Shown here: piece after piece, positions 24,301-35,870 of the stretch
How positions within the stretch are numbered: the first letter of the stretch is position 1
Layout: every line of letters begins with the position of its first letter
Assembly: GCF_027942865.1 (NCBI RefSeq)
Contig: NC_134509.1
Location: 21,748,697-21,812,696, forward strand
Direction: 5' to 3'
Length of the DNA stretch: 64,000 nt
From: Odontesthes bonariensis
Taxonomy: Eukaryota; Chordata; Actinopteri; Atheriniformes; Atherinopsidae
Position numbers and translations under genes: made by a program
Notes under the pieces: model-generated
Seen by the model: only the letters and a program-made list of their open reading frames with translations
Database searches by the model: none
Told to the model about the DNA's origin: nothing

Positions 24301-26007
24301 TATCTCAAGACTAAGTTCAAGTAGAGAAAAGTATTTTCAAATCAATACAACCTCTGTTTAATTAATTAAGGACACCAAGGGGGAACCTCCTTCAGACGAC
24401 AACCACAGCCATCAAACCATCTACATATAGACGTACCAGCTTTTTAGAAAACTAGTCCCTTTTCATGGAAGTTTTAAAACATTCTTTTGTAATAATGAAA
24501 TGTGATATAGAAAACCTGAAAAGTGTAAATCTAAAAGGTCTAGTTTCCCCATAGAAAAGAGGAAACTTTCTCATCTTTTTCCAAGAAGAGAAATGACCAG
24601 AACACGTTTCTGTTTCAGGACACCAGCCTGAGAAAACCCTTTTTTATTTGGGATTTCCGAAAATCTAAACATGACTTAATGTCCATCTGAATTCATTATC
24701 CCACTTTTAGACTCTGTAAAAACTGATTCTTGTAGCAGAGAAGATGTGGTGCAAAGGATTGGACAGCAGTTGTGATAATTGAGGGATTAATTGATGACTA
24801 ATGAGTCAATATTGGACATTTTTGTTGTCCATGACTCATCCACTACACAAGAATATATCCACAAGGGGGCAGTATGAGCCAACAAAGATGTGTGAGCTTT
24901 ACCAGACTATCTGGTGCTGAAGCCCAAACTATGGAAACACTTGTTGAGCCCAAATTTATCAAACTGGTGTGTGAACCTTAGACAGAGATTCATATACAGT
25001 CCCGATCGGTTTGCACCATCCTCCAACCTCGAGAAGCGGTCAGTGTGATGGCGCTTCGATAACAAACTGTAACCATGACACAGAAAGTATGTTGCCTTCG
25101 GAACCAAACGGAACCAAATGGAAACAGGAGACTGCACAAATCAAATGGGTAAAAATCTGTAATGTATTGGAGAATTCTGGTTTATTTACGGCTGGTGTCA
25201 TATCAATATGGCTACTGTGGATCTGAGGATGATGGAAACCTGTCAGCTGTAGCAGATCTGGGGCACTTCCTGCGTTTACTTTCAGACTATAAACAAACCT
25301 GAAATGATTCAGCAAACTTTCCCCCAGAAAAAAATGCAGTTCTGGGCGCTTGGTTTACTGCATTTTATCAAACTTCATATACATATATTTTCCAAGAGTC
25401 ACCTGACCTTATCTCTCTCCAATGCAAGTGAACAGCACCCAAAGTTCACCGTGGCATTCTGGGTAATATGACGTATGTGTTGCAGCAGAGACTGCATTTT
25501 CGTCCGGTGCACCAAAACTGCCAAAAGGGGGATAACGGCAGACATTTGGCAACTTAGACTACAACCTCTGATAAAAATGTTTATATCTCACCTGCTTCTT
25601 CTTCTGTCTCCACCTCCTGCTCATCGCCCACGTCCTGCATGATATACGCCTCATCGTTATACACCAACACCTGGGCTGAGTAGCCTTGCTCCTCTGTGAG
25701 GCTGGCGCCTGGTACCTCCTCCACTATGACTGCTGGGTAGTCCTCAGCCTCCTCTCTTTCTTGCATCTCCTCAGCTTCACACTCGCCTTCCACCTCTCCT
25801 TCAAGCTCAAGCTCCACGTCACACTCTCCCTCCTGTTCAGGAACGAGGACGGAAGAGTTTTTAATTTACAATAAGGGCGAGACAGAAATAAAACTCAGGG
25901 TTTTTCTGTTTTTGAGTCGAGGTCCGACGCACCTGCTGGAGGTCTTCTTTAGCTATGACATACTCCACCACTGTCCCACCACTGTCGACCAGCACCACCG
26001 AGGTCAT
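18323..26007 (-). CDS. elf2: ETS transcription factor ELF2 (NERF-2-type isoform), nine coding exons
   Basis: Coding exons in transcript order are 26007-25933, 25832-25592, 21191-21078, 20956-20777, 20479-20393, 20283-20091, 20014-19589, 19471-19297 and 18970-18323. All join in phase to 712 residues (human about 593). The N-terminus [18 protein letters not shown] and the block [11 protein letters not shown]...[19 protein letters not shown] match the human NERF-2 form. The ETS domain is complete: [53 protein letters not shown], then [20 protein letters not shown]. It binds GGAA sites in the nucleus. The glutamine/threonine-rich tail carries the conserved VVIQTIPT block and a 15-bp repeat encoding EAPDS. 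It ends with three psi-K-x-E motifs (VKSE, IKLE, IKTE). A 5'UTR part extends the first coding exon to 26064. Confidence 0.95.
19026..19250 (-). mobile_element. AT-rich LINE-like 3' fragment in an elf2 intron
   Basis: On the minus strand the sequence ends with CCTAATAAAAATACTGTGC followed by an A run, the form of a polyadenylated LINE 3' end. An AT-rich stretch precedes it. No coding remnant is visible, so the family is uncertain. Confidence 0.3.
22230..22420 (-). promoter_or_regulatory. CCAAT/GC-box cluster inside the elf2 locus
   Basis: ATTGG (CCAAT on the minus strand) occurs at 22265, 22309 and 22348, at roughly 40-bp spacing. CCCCGCCC GC boxes occur at 22288 and 22381. The CCAAT orientation points the same way as elf2 transcription. 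It lies between the alternative first exon at 23.2 kb and the shared exon at 21.2 kb, so it could drive a further internal elf2 transcript or an antisense RNA. No start codon or donor was assigned. Confidence 0.35.
23159..23216 (-). CDS. elf2: Alternative first coding exon of elf2 (NERF-1-type isoform)
   Basis: The minus strand reads ATG then [19 protein letters not shown] and one extra base before a GT donor (GGTAATG). Human ELF2 isoform NERF-1 begins [19 protein letters not shown], so the match is clear. The one-base phase joins exactly to the exon at 21191 ([15 protein letters not shown]). The resulting protein would be 626 residues and would lack the acidic N-terminal activation region of the longer form, as in mammals. 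The CpG-containing region just upstream (about 23217-23440) is the likely second promoter. Confidence 0.9.
23767..23843. repeat. Perfect 20-bp inverted repeat with a direct 12-bp repeat
   Basis: GAAGACTGAAAAACCTGCAT at 23771-23790 faces its exact reverse complement at 23810-23829 across a 19-base loop. The match extends outward to GACC/GGTC with one bulged base. GTCACGGCGATG occurs twice, at 23801-23812 and 23832-23843. RNA from either strand would form a long hairpin. It lies in elf2 intron DNA upstream of the alternative promoter. Confidence 0.85.
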
Positions 26008-27359
26008 GACTCATGCTCCTCTTCCTGGCGGCTTCAGCCCGTGTGGTGAGCGACAGCCACTCCACTGAAAACACAAACAACACATGTAACAGTTAAATAC
26101 AGTTAAACACTTGCTCTTGCAGGCATAATAGTTGCTAAAAGCTTTTAGAGGTGAATATTATAAAGACAGAAGCTTCTTGGTTGCTGGATGATGTCACATA
26201 TTTACCCGACAGACGTGAGAGCGGAATCAGAAAAGCTGAAGTCAAATGATACGAAATCTTGCCCTCTAACAGTCAAACATCTGTTACGGTATGAAAAGGA
26301 AAAAGACAGAATCTGACAGCTTTTTTCTTGCCGTCCCAACAGTACACCAACATCTCTTTACAAGAAGATTTAATTGGTTTCATCTCCTCCCTTCTGCCTG
26401 CAGGACATGCCTGTCTGCTATTACAGGAAGAAATGCACTGACAGCAAGCCAAGTAATTCCCCTAAACACAGGCAACACATGGCGTCTAGTGGAAAAATCA
26501 AGGCAGGGTGGACTGGAGCCATGGTAACAGTTGCTAAGAACCACAGGCCCCTGAGTTCCTGTTCTGTGCTGCACAGCGGGGCGACCACTGGATAAAAGAC
26601 AAAAGCTGGAACATGGAGACAATAGCTTGATGTCTTGAAACCGATTCTCCGCCTACTGCTTCTTCGCCTGTTTTTTTAAGACCTGCAGTCGAGCTGCTGG
26701 TGCAGTTTGAAACTGCTGAGTAAAGTTTGCAGCGTCAAATGTGAAATGCAGCTTAAAGTGACGGGAAAAATAAAGTTTTTTATCCTTCTTTAAGAGTGGG
26801 AATGGATTAAAAAGTTGTTTTTTTTTGTTTTTTTTTAATATAATCTGTTCCACTATAACACAAGTTAATAAATCTCATCTGAACTTATTATAACAGCAAT
26901 AGCCTGAGTCATGCAGGGTGGTGTTTATGGAGCTTTATAAAGCTGACTTCATGCTAACAACAGTAACATTACCTCAGATTTCCAGGAACCTTCAGCTTCA
27001 AGAATCAACACTTTGCTGAGCTAAAACATCGAGGAATGATGACATTAAAGGTGGGGCCTGACAGAGAGTCCAGCGAGTAGACGGGGTTTGAATTTCTGCC
27101 TTCAAATTACTCTGTTTTTCCAACCTTCACACAACATAAAAAAGGACAGACTGTCGCAGTGTGCCTCTGCTCGCTGTGTAAAAACAGACTTTTCAGCCAG
27201 AGTTTAAAAATATGTGACATCATGATAAAAACCTCCTGCCCTCACCAGGTTTATATCAGTTAAATAAGACATCAGATGAGCAACAACAACACGACACTGT
27301 GTCATTATATAACAAAAAAACAATTTAAAATGCAGCAGCAGTAACTTGCGGCCAAAATG

Positions 27360-27555
27360 TTGCTTCAGTTCTTTGAGGTTTGCAGCATTCGTTTATGCTT
27401 AAAATCAGCATTTAAATGGGGTTGAGGTCTGGACTTTGACTTTAAACACCGCATCTAACATTTAACATGCTAACTGAGGCCTGTAGAGTCTGAGATGTAG
27501 CTCTGGGGTTTCTCTGAGCAGTGCACTTACTTATTTTTACTTATTTTTTCATGAC
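27360..27555 (-). mobile_element. Internally deleted Tc1-like fragment
   Basis: The sequence matches the Tc1 copy at 32.5-33.2 kb, including the same internal junction. The block encoding QSPDLN (from the transposase end) is joined directly to the block encoding LQASVSML. It is truncated on the 5' side of the transposase. Confidence 0.7.
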
Positions 27556-28256
27556 CAAGTGTTCCCAATCAGAGTAACAGCACGTCTTCTCTCTTGTCCA
27601 GACAAGGGTGCTCACCCCTCTGCTTAAAGACGGACCTACAGTAAATTCTTCTGAAGAAAAGGAGAGGATTAATATCCATTTCTCACTGATATCACTTTAA
27701 TTCCTGCAGTTTAAATGCATGTTGCAGAAACCAAGAGGAAATACATTTAAAATAATTATGCACCAGCCTGACAGCACCAAAGCTTCAAACTCAGAGCATA
27801 TGAGGACATCAAGACATGCTCAGTGGCTCCAACGGCTGTATAATGAATGAGCCGTGCAGTGCCAGTGTTCCTCGGCTGCTCAGACCAATATCCTACCAGT
27901 TAAGACAGGATCGGCTTGATCAGCAGAGCTATACATACTGTTTCTAAAGGGCTGGGTCAGTTAGGTGTCACATCCCACATGGAGCTCATTCTACCCGTTT
28001 CTTACAGGTTTATATATCTTCTAGATGTTCTGTTCTGATTGACGTTTAATGTCTTTTGCCACAGAAACATGCACATGTGCTGCACTGTGTGCTGTTATTA
28101 AGCTGTTTAACTGACAGGAGTCATTAAGTAAGCTCGAGCGAGAGCTGGAAATTGTGATGCACTGAGTTTTTGTGTCACGGTGTCAAAGTGCAGAGTCCTG
28201 CACGTGCTGCATGTGCTGGACGCTAAGCAGACAAACTGCACTAAAAGACGGGTTAG

Positions 28257-28257
28257 G

Positions 28258-28311
<54 letters not shown>
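28257..28311. repeat. (CA)n microsatellite
   Basis: About 27 CA dinucleotides with a single G interruption, within elf2 intron 1. Confidence 0.97.
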
Positions 28312-29179
28312 GAGCTGAGTGTCTCAGATAAGCATTCATTCAAACAGGTATTACAGGACCTGCGGGATGAATGACCACGTGGCTGCTTCTCGGCTCAAAA
28401 AGCCTGCGATATCAACATTTCAAGTCATTTAAGTCAGAATTTAGGAAAGGATGAGCAAAGGAATTCATTAATGTGACCTCCTTTCTGTTCAGTTAGCTGT
28501 TAGTCATGTTGCTATTCCAGGAATTGAAAATATTCGCAGCGCTCTAGTTTACAGCCCCACGTCTTCGCTGTGAATGTGTCAAATGCAGTTTGCTCGTTAT
28601 CACCAGGGTGAGAATAGATGAGAAGCTCAGCTCTTTTACAAATGTTGAGTCAGTTACAGTGTCAGCTCCTAACAAATTTAACAGTCATCCTGAACTTTCC
28701 CAGCCTCCCGGCCCCAATCTACACATTAAACTGAAAACGAGTCCAAACCTGCTTTGCCACTGAAAGGTCGATCGAAAATGAAGCCTTGCATCTTCACGTC
28801 TGCTATTTGAAGTCCAACAGAACACGAGGGCCCTGAAGAATGAATGCGAAGCTCAAGGAGAGAGAAGCTGCTCTGTATCTTTCCCTGTTTTGTCCGTCTC
28901 CTGTTCCTCATCTCTTTCCGACATCCATCTATCCACCCGGCCGGCCGTCCACCTTCTCTCCCTGCCTGCATGCCTGCTTGTTTCAGCTCTGCCTGGGTGG
29001 AAGCAACCTCTCAGAGCGACTCAGCACTTATCTTGCCTTGAGCTTGCATCACATGACAAGGGTGGAACACACACACATACAGTCACATGATACTTCAACA
29101 ACAGAGCTTTTGTTCCAAGTAACTGAGGCTGCTGGTAGAGATACAACGCCCTGCCTTGTGCCCTGCCCTGCCCTCCACC

Positions 29180-29271
<92 letters not shown>
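29180..29271. repeat. (AC)n microsatellite
   Basis: About 45 uninterrupted AC dinucleotides. Such a pure run is likely to be length-polymorphic and can adopt Z-DNA. Frames across it are open on both strands but meaningless. Confidence 0.98.
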
Positions 29272-29273
<2 letters not shown>

Positions 29274-31135
29274 GATGGAGCAAATACACAGCAAGCATGA
29301 CCTCATGATTTACTTAACACCCAGTCATATTCAAACACACACAGGCAAAGTCCATTCAGCTGTTGACATGTGACACTCATGCTTTAATTCGGCTAAATTA
29401 CAAACTTATCTCAAATCAAATGACAGAAAGCTACACGATCAAGTAAAAAAGAAAAAAACAACAACTGCAGTCTCAGATAACCAAGAGTTGTCTATAAAAT
29501 GCACCAGATTACATCTTAAGCCTTATTTTAAAGTTTGTGACCAAAGGAAATAACATCAGAGTCGTGGTTTGACTCATTTTCCTGCCCTCTGTCCATAATT
29601 TCCTGTCTACTTCTACTGTCTACTATCAGATAAAGACACTGCATTCGCAGCTGAGCAAAACATAAAATCAGGTTTGCACGTTGACTTTAATGCCATCAGT
29701 TTGAAGTTTTTACTCCGTTTCATGTCTGATGAACACGGCAGACTTTGGAGTATTGATCAGAAAGAATAAAACATCCTTTAAACATACTCTTCTATAATCT
29801 AACTTCCAACAGGCCTTGATGTAGAATGGCTTCATGCGAAGTCGATGCTGTCAGGGTCTTGATTTTTTTGTGTTTTGTTTCCTTTCGGCTTTCTTGTTAT
29901 TTAGTCATTTCATTCGGGTGTTTTAGTATTAGCTTGTTTTCAGTCATGTAGGTTTCACATTCTCTCACTCATAGATACGTCAGTTTCCATGTCCTGTGTG
30001 TTCAATCGTCTCAGCTGCTACGTTCACTCCTCAGTATTTAAGCTCCCCGTCTTTAGTCATTGTCAGATCCTTGCCCCGCTCTGCTTCATGGTCGTAGTTT
30101 GGGTCTGTTCTTTGGTTTCTGTTTTTCTTAGATTAGTTCACTTTAAAAGATAACAAGTACAATATAAAGAAATGCGGGGTGGATCAAGGCTTTTTAAGAA
30201 TACTGTACTTTGATGTCAGATCCAAGCCAAAACTTTGTCAGTTTAGGCCTCTACGAAACCACACTTTGTGCTACCAAACCTTTATATCAAGTATCAGCAT
30301 CTGGCCTCTCGTGTTTTGACCCTAAAGCTGAACGCTAAAGACACGACTGTGTCCACCCACCACAAACCTTCACATTACAGTTCAAATGTTGGTTTAAAGT
30401 ACGGTATATATATTCGCTGAGCAAAAGGCAGGGTGGTCAAATATTAACCACCATAAGCACACTTTCTTTGCTTTGCCCCACACAACCAAAAACAGTTTAA
30501 TCCTGCAGACACTACAGCACTATACACATCAGCAACTTTAAACGGTTTATAAACTTCCAAAATAAACTAAATGACCGGATTTCAAATAGTATTATTGATT
30601 GGGTGGGAATCCTTAGGGTTCATGACAACTTTCTCTCCCAAAAAGAAATTTAAAAAAAAGAGCCACAACCATCAATAACAACCCACATAACCACCTGTTT
30701 CTACAGCATAATGCAGGCTTACACGCACCCATCTACTATCAAGTAAACCCAGTGTAGTTTCATTGTGTTGACAAATCTTTGCTTTTTATACCACCCCTGA
30801 CTCATAAAATAACACTGAGATCGTTAGATCAAACTTTGTTAGGTCAGTGAGCCCCAGCCTGGAGTCCCACACTGGCTAATGCAGGTGGATTGCATGTTTA
30901 AACGAGCTGAGTAGTCCACTGTGGGATAATTATCGCAGTTTGCTCTTCTGTGCAGCTCCAATGGCCAGATATTTCACCAATAAACGCGGCATCGCCTCAG
31001 AGAGCAACAAACAAGTGTTGACATTAACTTAGCTAACGCTAGCTAGCTACGTTAGCATCCAGACGAAAACAACCGTGAAAGAAGAAAAACACAACAAAAC
31101 ATGTGGCTAATGAGGACTAACGTCAGGTCACTTAC

Positions 31136-31490
31136 CGTAAAATGACTCCTTTTAGCTCCCTGCTGGTTCACAGGCAGCAGGTTGTCATTTCCCAGCAGGA
31201 TAATGAGAGTTTTCTAAGTGTCTGTGACAGTGACATCCAGCACTGCTCCGACTGCCTGACTCCAGAGTCCCGCCGCTAACGGACACCACCAACGGTTAGC
31301 TAACGGTACTGGCTGCCCAGACGATGAGGGGTGTCGGAGCCTCCGAAGAGCTCCGGGGCCCCGGTGTGTTGTACAGCGGGGTGAATGAGTGAAGAAGCGG
31401 CCTTTGGTTCGGTTCTCCGGAGCTAATGGAGACTGGCTCGGTTGCCAGTTTCTCTCCGCTTGTTCAGGCAAATTACTCTCGTGACGTCAC
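31136..31490 (-). promoter_or_regulatory. elf2: Distal elf2 promoter and non-coding first exon, with CRE
   Basis: On the minus strand a consensus donor (ACG then GTAAGT) ends an exon at 31136. Upstream lies a GC- and CpG-rich segment and a perfect palindromic CRE, TGACGTCA, at 31482-31489. This fits a CpG-type promoter whose spliced 5'UTR exon joins the acceptor at 26065-26066. The exact start site is not visible. The minus-strand frame over this exon has no known counterpart and is taken as 5'UTR. Confidence 0.6.
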
Positions 31491-34400
31491 ACCGCACGAT
31501 AAACAACCCCAGTTAACAAGAAATTAATTAAAATAAATATATTTTTTTGCAATAAAGTATTATTCACTTTAAAATAACACCCTGTTCTGCTCCACAAACT
31601 ATTAACACAGTATAAAAATCTGCTGTTTAAAAAAAAGAAAAGAAATGTCTCTTATGACAAGCTAACATGATAAAAAAAAATTACCAAATAGGCCCTAGGC
31701 CTACATAAGTAAACGATGAACACTTCCACTCAACTATATGTTTAAGTACAACTTTGAGCAACTTACTTTAGTAATACCACTTTATGCTTTCCCCCTTTTT
31801 CTACTTAAAACACATCAGAGGGAATTTGTTTGACTGCTTATCCTTTAGATAAATTACTTACACAATTAAAAATACAATACTCACCGAATATAATGACAAT
31901 AATAAATAACAAATTATGTTTCTCTCTCTTTAATCGTATTTATACAGTATGATGTTGGTCAGAAAGACCAACAACAACGGCTACTTTAATCCCTGAAATG
32001 TAAATTGCTGCCACATTTCAGTATTTTTTACTTCAGAAAGGTTTTTCACGCTAACATATCAGTATAGTTTGGATTTATTTTGCAGAGGTAAAGACTGTGA
32101 ACCCTTCTTCCACCGAATACAATGTTGCTGATGATTTAATACAAGGAACAGGTCGTTTTTCCGCCACTTTATTTGATATCTGAGCACATTATCATGACAA
32201 TGGAAGTCGTTTGCCCAGCAATTTACTGAATGAAAATGATATATTCCATATCTAATAGTGTAAATGTTAATATATGTTTAACTAATGATCTCACAACCTT
32301 CTTTCAGCTCTAAAACGTCAGGATGCATCTGTGAATCTGTGTGAATAGAAGCACATGTGTAGGAATTTATTTAAACAGATACGTGGAATAAACTCTTTCC
32401 TCCGATTCTAAAGTTTTACAGAACAACACATAGTTTTAAAGAGATCCTCACCAGAAATCCTAAAATCACTTTGAAATAGCCTTATTTGAAGAACATTAGA
32501 CCGTGTAGTAACCAAAACACAGAAGCAGTGACAAAAGTGAAAAACTAAGTGAACCCCCTCCTCCAACAGCTTGCAGATGCAGCTTCAGCAGCAGTGCGTT
32601 GAAGTAATGGTTTCCTGTGTGATGTTATCAGTCTCTCTCATGGTTGTGGAGGAATCTTGGCCCACTTTTCTTTCCAACGTTGCAGCATTCGTTTATGTTT
32701 AAAATCAGTATTTAAATCAGGTTGAGGTCTGGACTTTGACTTTGAACACTGCAGCTAACATTTAACATGCTAACTGAGGCCTGCAGAGTCTGAGATGTAG
32801 CTCTTGGGTTTTTGACCTTGGGGTGACCTTGCTGGGCCGTCCACTCCTGGGAAGATTGACATCTGACCTGAATGTTTTCCACTTGTGAATAATCTTTCTC
32901 TCTGTAGAATGATGGACTGCAAAATAATTTGGAAATGGCCTTATAACCCTTCCCAGATTGATGGGCAGCAACAACTGCTTCCCTAAGATCCTTGCTGACG
33001 TCTTTCCTCCTTGGCATTGTGTTAACACACAGCTGAATGCTGCAGAGCAGCAAACTGACAGAACTTCTGCTTTTATAGAGGTGCTCACACTCACTGATGA
33101 TCAATTAATCAGTGCATTGACGACCTGCACATGGCCTTCTACTTTCCTTTTCAATTCCTGTGGAAGCAGTAAGGGTTCACTTATTTTTTCACACATTTTT
33201 ATCTTAGTTTTAGGTAATACAGAAATTGTGTAACATGTAATATCTAATGTCATCAGGACAGGAATAAAGCAAACTAAGAAGAATTTGTACCCCATCTGGT
33301 TGTTTCAACTGTTAGGTTTAAATCTTCTAAGTTAAAAGTTACAAACACAACTTTATCGATTTGAGTTCATCTTTTGTTGCAGAGGGTAAAATATAGACAA
33401 CATTGAAATGTAGAAAATAAATATGCACCAAATCTGAATTAACAATTGGTTTCTGTTTTATAACCTGAATGCATGACGTTTAAGTCGTGCTCATTTCTCT
33501 AGGAATGCATCACTGTTAAATTAGCAATAAGGTAAATATTCAATGCTTTTAAATGCCTCAAGATGGTCATGTTTGCTGGTGAATTATGAGAAAAGCAACA
33601 AAAACACGTATCTGTTGGCTCTTATGTCAGCTGATAATTGAAGTTAAATGACAGATCTATTATTTCAAAGTCTATCACAATATCACAATGTGAATTACCC
33701 ACTTCCACTGCCTGATAAAAAAAAAAAAACTTGAAACATTAGTGGGTCACGAAAGGTTTTGCTACAGTGGCACCTAGTGGACAAGAGACATCATGGAAGT
33801 CATGTAACACCTGCTACTACAGTTAACACCTTAGTTTGCTCAACATGTGACCACTTCTTTGTAATGTTTCTGTCATCGGTTACGCCGGCTTGAGTGAGAG
33901 CTTGGGGAGTGTTGTGGAAGGCACACTGTCTGTCATGACCGAGCTGTCACCACCGCCGTACTCTCTGTGGCTGCAACAAACAAGAACAATACTGACTTAT
34001 GAGCAAGAGCAGTTTAGTGAGCACAGTTGAGGGGAAACACACTTGTTCTGGAAGTAGAATGGACATTTGTGGGAATCTATGGACATCTAATGGACATCTA
34101 TGCGGATTCTAGGCAGGGAAAGCAAAGTTTAAAAAGAGCAGTACAAGGTTCATGAGTCACACAGGCCTCTTCACACGCTGAAGGTCTAATCTTTATGAAT
34201 ATTCCTCTTGTAGATGTCCATTCTACTATCTCCAGTTCTAGCTTAGCTGCTTTATGTTGTTTACCTTCTTACTGTACTATTACATCACTGAGCAGCTGTT
34301 AACAGTCCAGTTAGACAGCTTTGGCTCTGTGGATATACACAGAAATACACCTGGTCAGAGCCAAATACAATGAAACACCATATTGTTTTCTCTTTGCTTG

Positions 34401-34528
34401 TTTATAGAGCAGAATTTAAGAGAATATAACACCTTCCAAGCCAGCTAAATGATTAATTCAGGTTTGATTAATTATCAAGGTATGTTATGCCATATTAATT
34501 GATACTGTTCTATCAATATTTGTTATTT
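31491..34528. other. elf2-mgarp intergenic DNA
   Basis: AT-rich sequence. The only recognised content is the Tc1 derivative at 32.5-33.2 kb (listed separately). No gene was recognised. Confidence 0.5.
32510..33230 (-). mobile_element. Internally deleted Tc1-like element with inverted repeats
   Basis: The subterminal inverted repeats GTGAAAAACTAAGTGAACCC (32537-32556) and its near-exact complement (33172-33191, 19 of 20) enclose a minus-strand transposase remnant. The remnant begins MPRRKDVSKDLREAVVAAHQ and runs to LQASVSML. The sequence then jumps to QSPDLNLI, so the catalytic core is deleted. The same junction is seen at 27.4 kb, so both copies descend from one deleted, non-autonomous family. 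Outer ends are approximate. Confidence 0.82.
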
Positions 34529-35418
34529 TACAAACCTCCTTTCCAGAAAAGTTGGGAAATATTCTAATATGTAATTAATTGTTTAAATCTGTAAAGTTTC
34601 AGTGTGTAAACTACTAAGACCTGGGCTCTGTTGGATGGCCTTCTGGCCCTCAGGCAGAGAAACCGTCATCACGCCACCATGATCAATACAGCCACACGGG
34701 CTCAGGAGGAGCTCGGAAAACCATTTTCACTCAACACGGTCCACCTCTGCATCCAGAAATGTGACCTGAAGCTGTATCACACACGGAGGATGCCAGATAT
34801 CAATTATCTGGACACCAGCTCATCTCAGGTGGACAGAAAGACAGTGGACACGTGTTCTGTGGGCAGATGAGTCCACGTTTCAGCTGCTTCAGGGAAAAAC
34901 TGACGTCTGCTTCTACAAAGATGAGAAAGAGCATCCAGGCTGTTCTCAGAGAAAGGTTTAAAGCCAGCGTCTGTGATGGTGTGGGGCTGATATCAGGGTC
35001 CATGGCAGGGATGGCTTCATCTGTGTGAAGGTGCCACTGATGCAGAGGTGGATGTTGGAGTTCTGGAGAGACAGATGCTGCCATCAAGGTGAGGTCTTTT
35101 CCTCAAACAACCACAGACTGCTGAGCAGCTGAAATCTTGGATTCAGCAGGAATGGACACAGATTCCTCTGAAAAACTGCAACACTCAGTATCCTCAGTTC
35201 CCAAAGCGTTAAAAAGAGTCATTAAAGGGAAGCTGATGGAGCATGATGGGAAACATGACTCTGGAACAACTTTTTTAAGTCTGTTGCTGCATAAAATGTT
35301 TAATCTTTTTTTCAGACACTGAAAATCATTTCTTCGTTCAAACAAACGAACATTTAGAGATTTAAGTTCTTGTTGCATTTTAGAAAACTTCTCAACTTTT
35401 CTGGAAATTGTGTTTGTA
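34529..35418 (+). mobile_element. Degenerate Tc1/mariner element with 24-bp inverted repeats
   Basis: Ends begin with CAAAC and share TTTCCAGAAAAGTTG (34540-34554 and inverted at 35393-35407). TA dinucleotides flank both sides (34529-34530, 35417-35418), the Tc1/mariner target. The plus strand encodes a broken transposase, with RNRHHATMINTATRAQEELG in the DNA-binding part and a trace of VMVWGCIS from the DDE domain in another frame. Stops and frame changes make it inactive. Confidence 0.85.
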
Positions 35419-35870
35419 TGATAGTTCACTTGTACTCTTCTAAATAGAATTAGCACCTAAAGTTTATGCCAGGGTTTCTTACTGTACTGAAATGTATAAA
35501 TGGATAAAAACATCTGCTAAATGATGACATCTTTTGGTATTAGCAAACTTTAAAATGTGTACTGTAAAAGTAAGGAGTGCATACATTTCAGCTCCATTCC
35601 TCACCACCAAAACCCTCACATGGCACCGTAGATGTGCACGGTTGTCACTTGGAACATGAATCTTTTGTGTAAACTTAACTCTGATATCTTTCGGGCTTCG
35701 CTTCACTATAAAACAGGAAATGCTACACTGACAAGCTGTTTTGTAAAAGTGGACCACATCAGAAAAATGATTGTTTTGATGGTGATGAACTTTGAGTAAA
35801 TCGGGGTATTTTTGACTGGATAGAAGGAATATTCTTTAAGAAAGCATGAAATGGGATGCTGAATCTTTTG

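Larger units (their letters stand above)
26065..31135 (-). other. elf2 intron 1 (5'UTR intron)
   Basis: This 5-kb stretch separates the distal non-coding exon from the first coding exon. It contains a Tc1 deletion derivative and two CA microsatellites, all listed separately. An LTR- or LINE-like AT/GT-rich passage near 29.85-30.1 kb could not be assigned to a family. No other gene was recognised. Confidence 0.55.

Noticed and set aside
28840-29373. 177-codon frame across the long AC repeat
   Set aside because: The repeat supplies an open His/Thr run. The flanks are not protein-like.
29850-30130. Passage resembling the 5' end of a retroelement (TATTTAAG followed by a TCATTGTCAG-like stretch)
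   Set aside because: No second copy, no terminal repeat and no coding sequence in the window, so no family could be named.
31032-31056. Imperfect palindrome of GCTAACG/CGTTAGC around GCTAGCTAG
   Set aside because: Short and imperfect, within a GCTA-rich stretch near the elf2 first exon. It is likely by chance.
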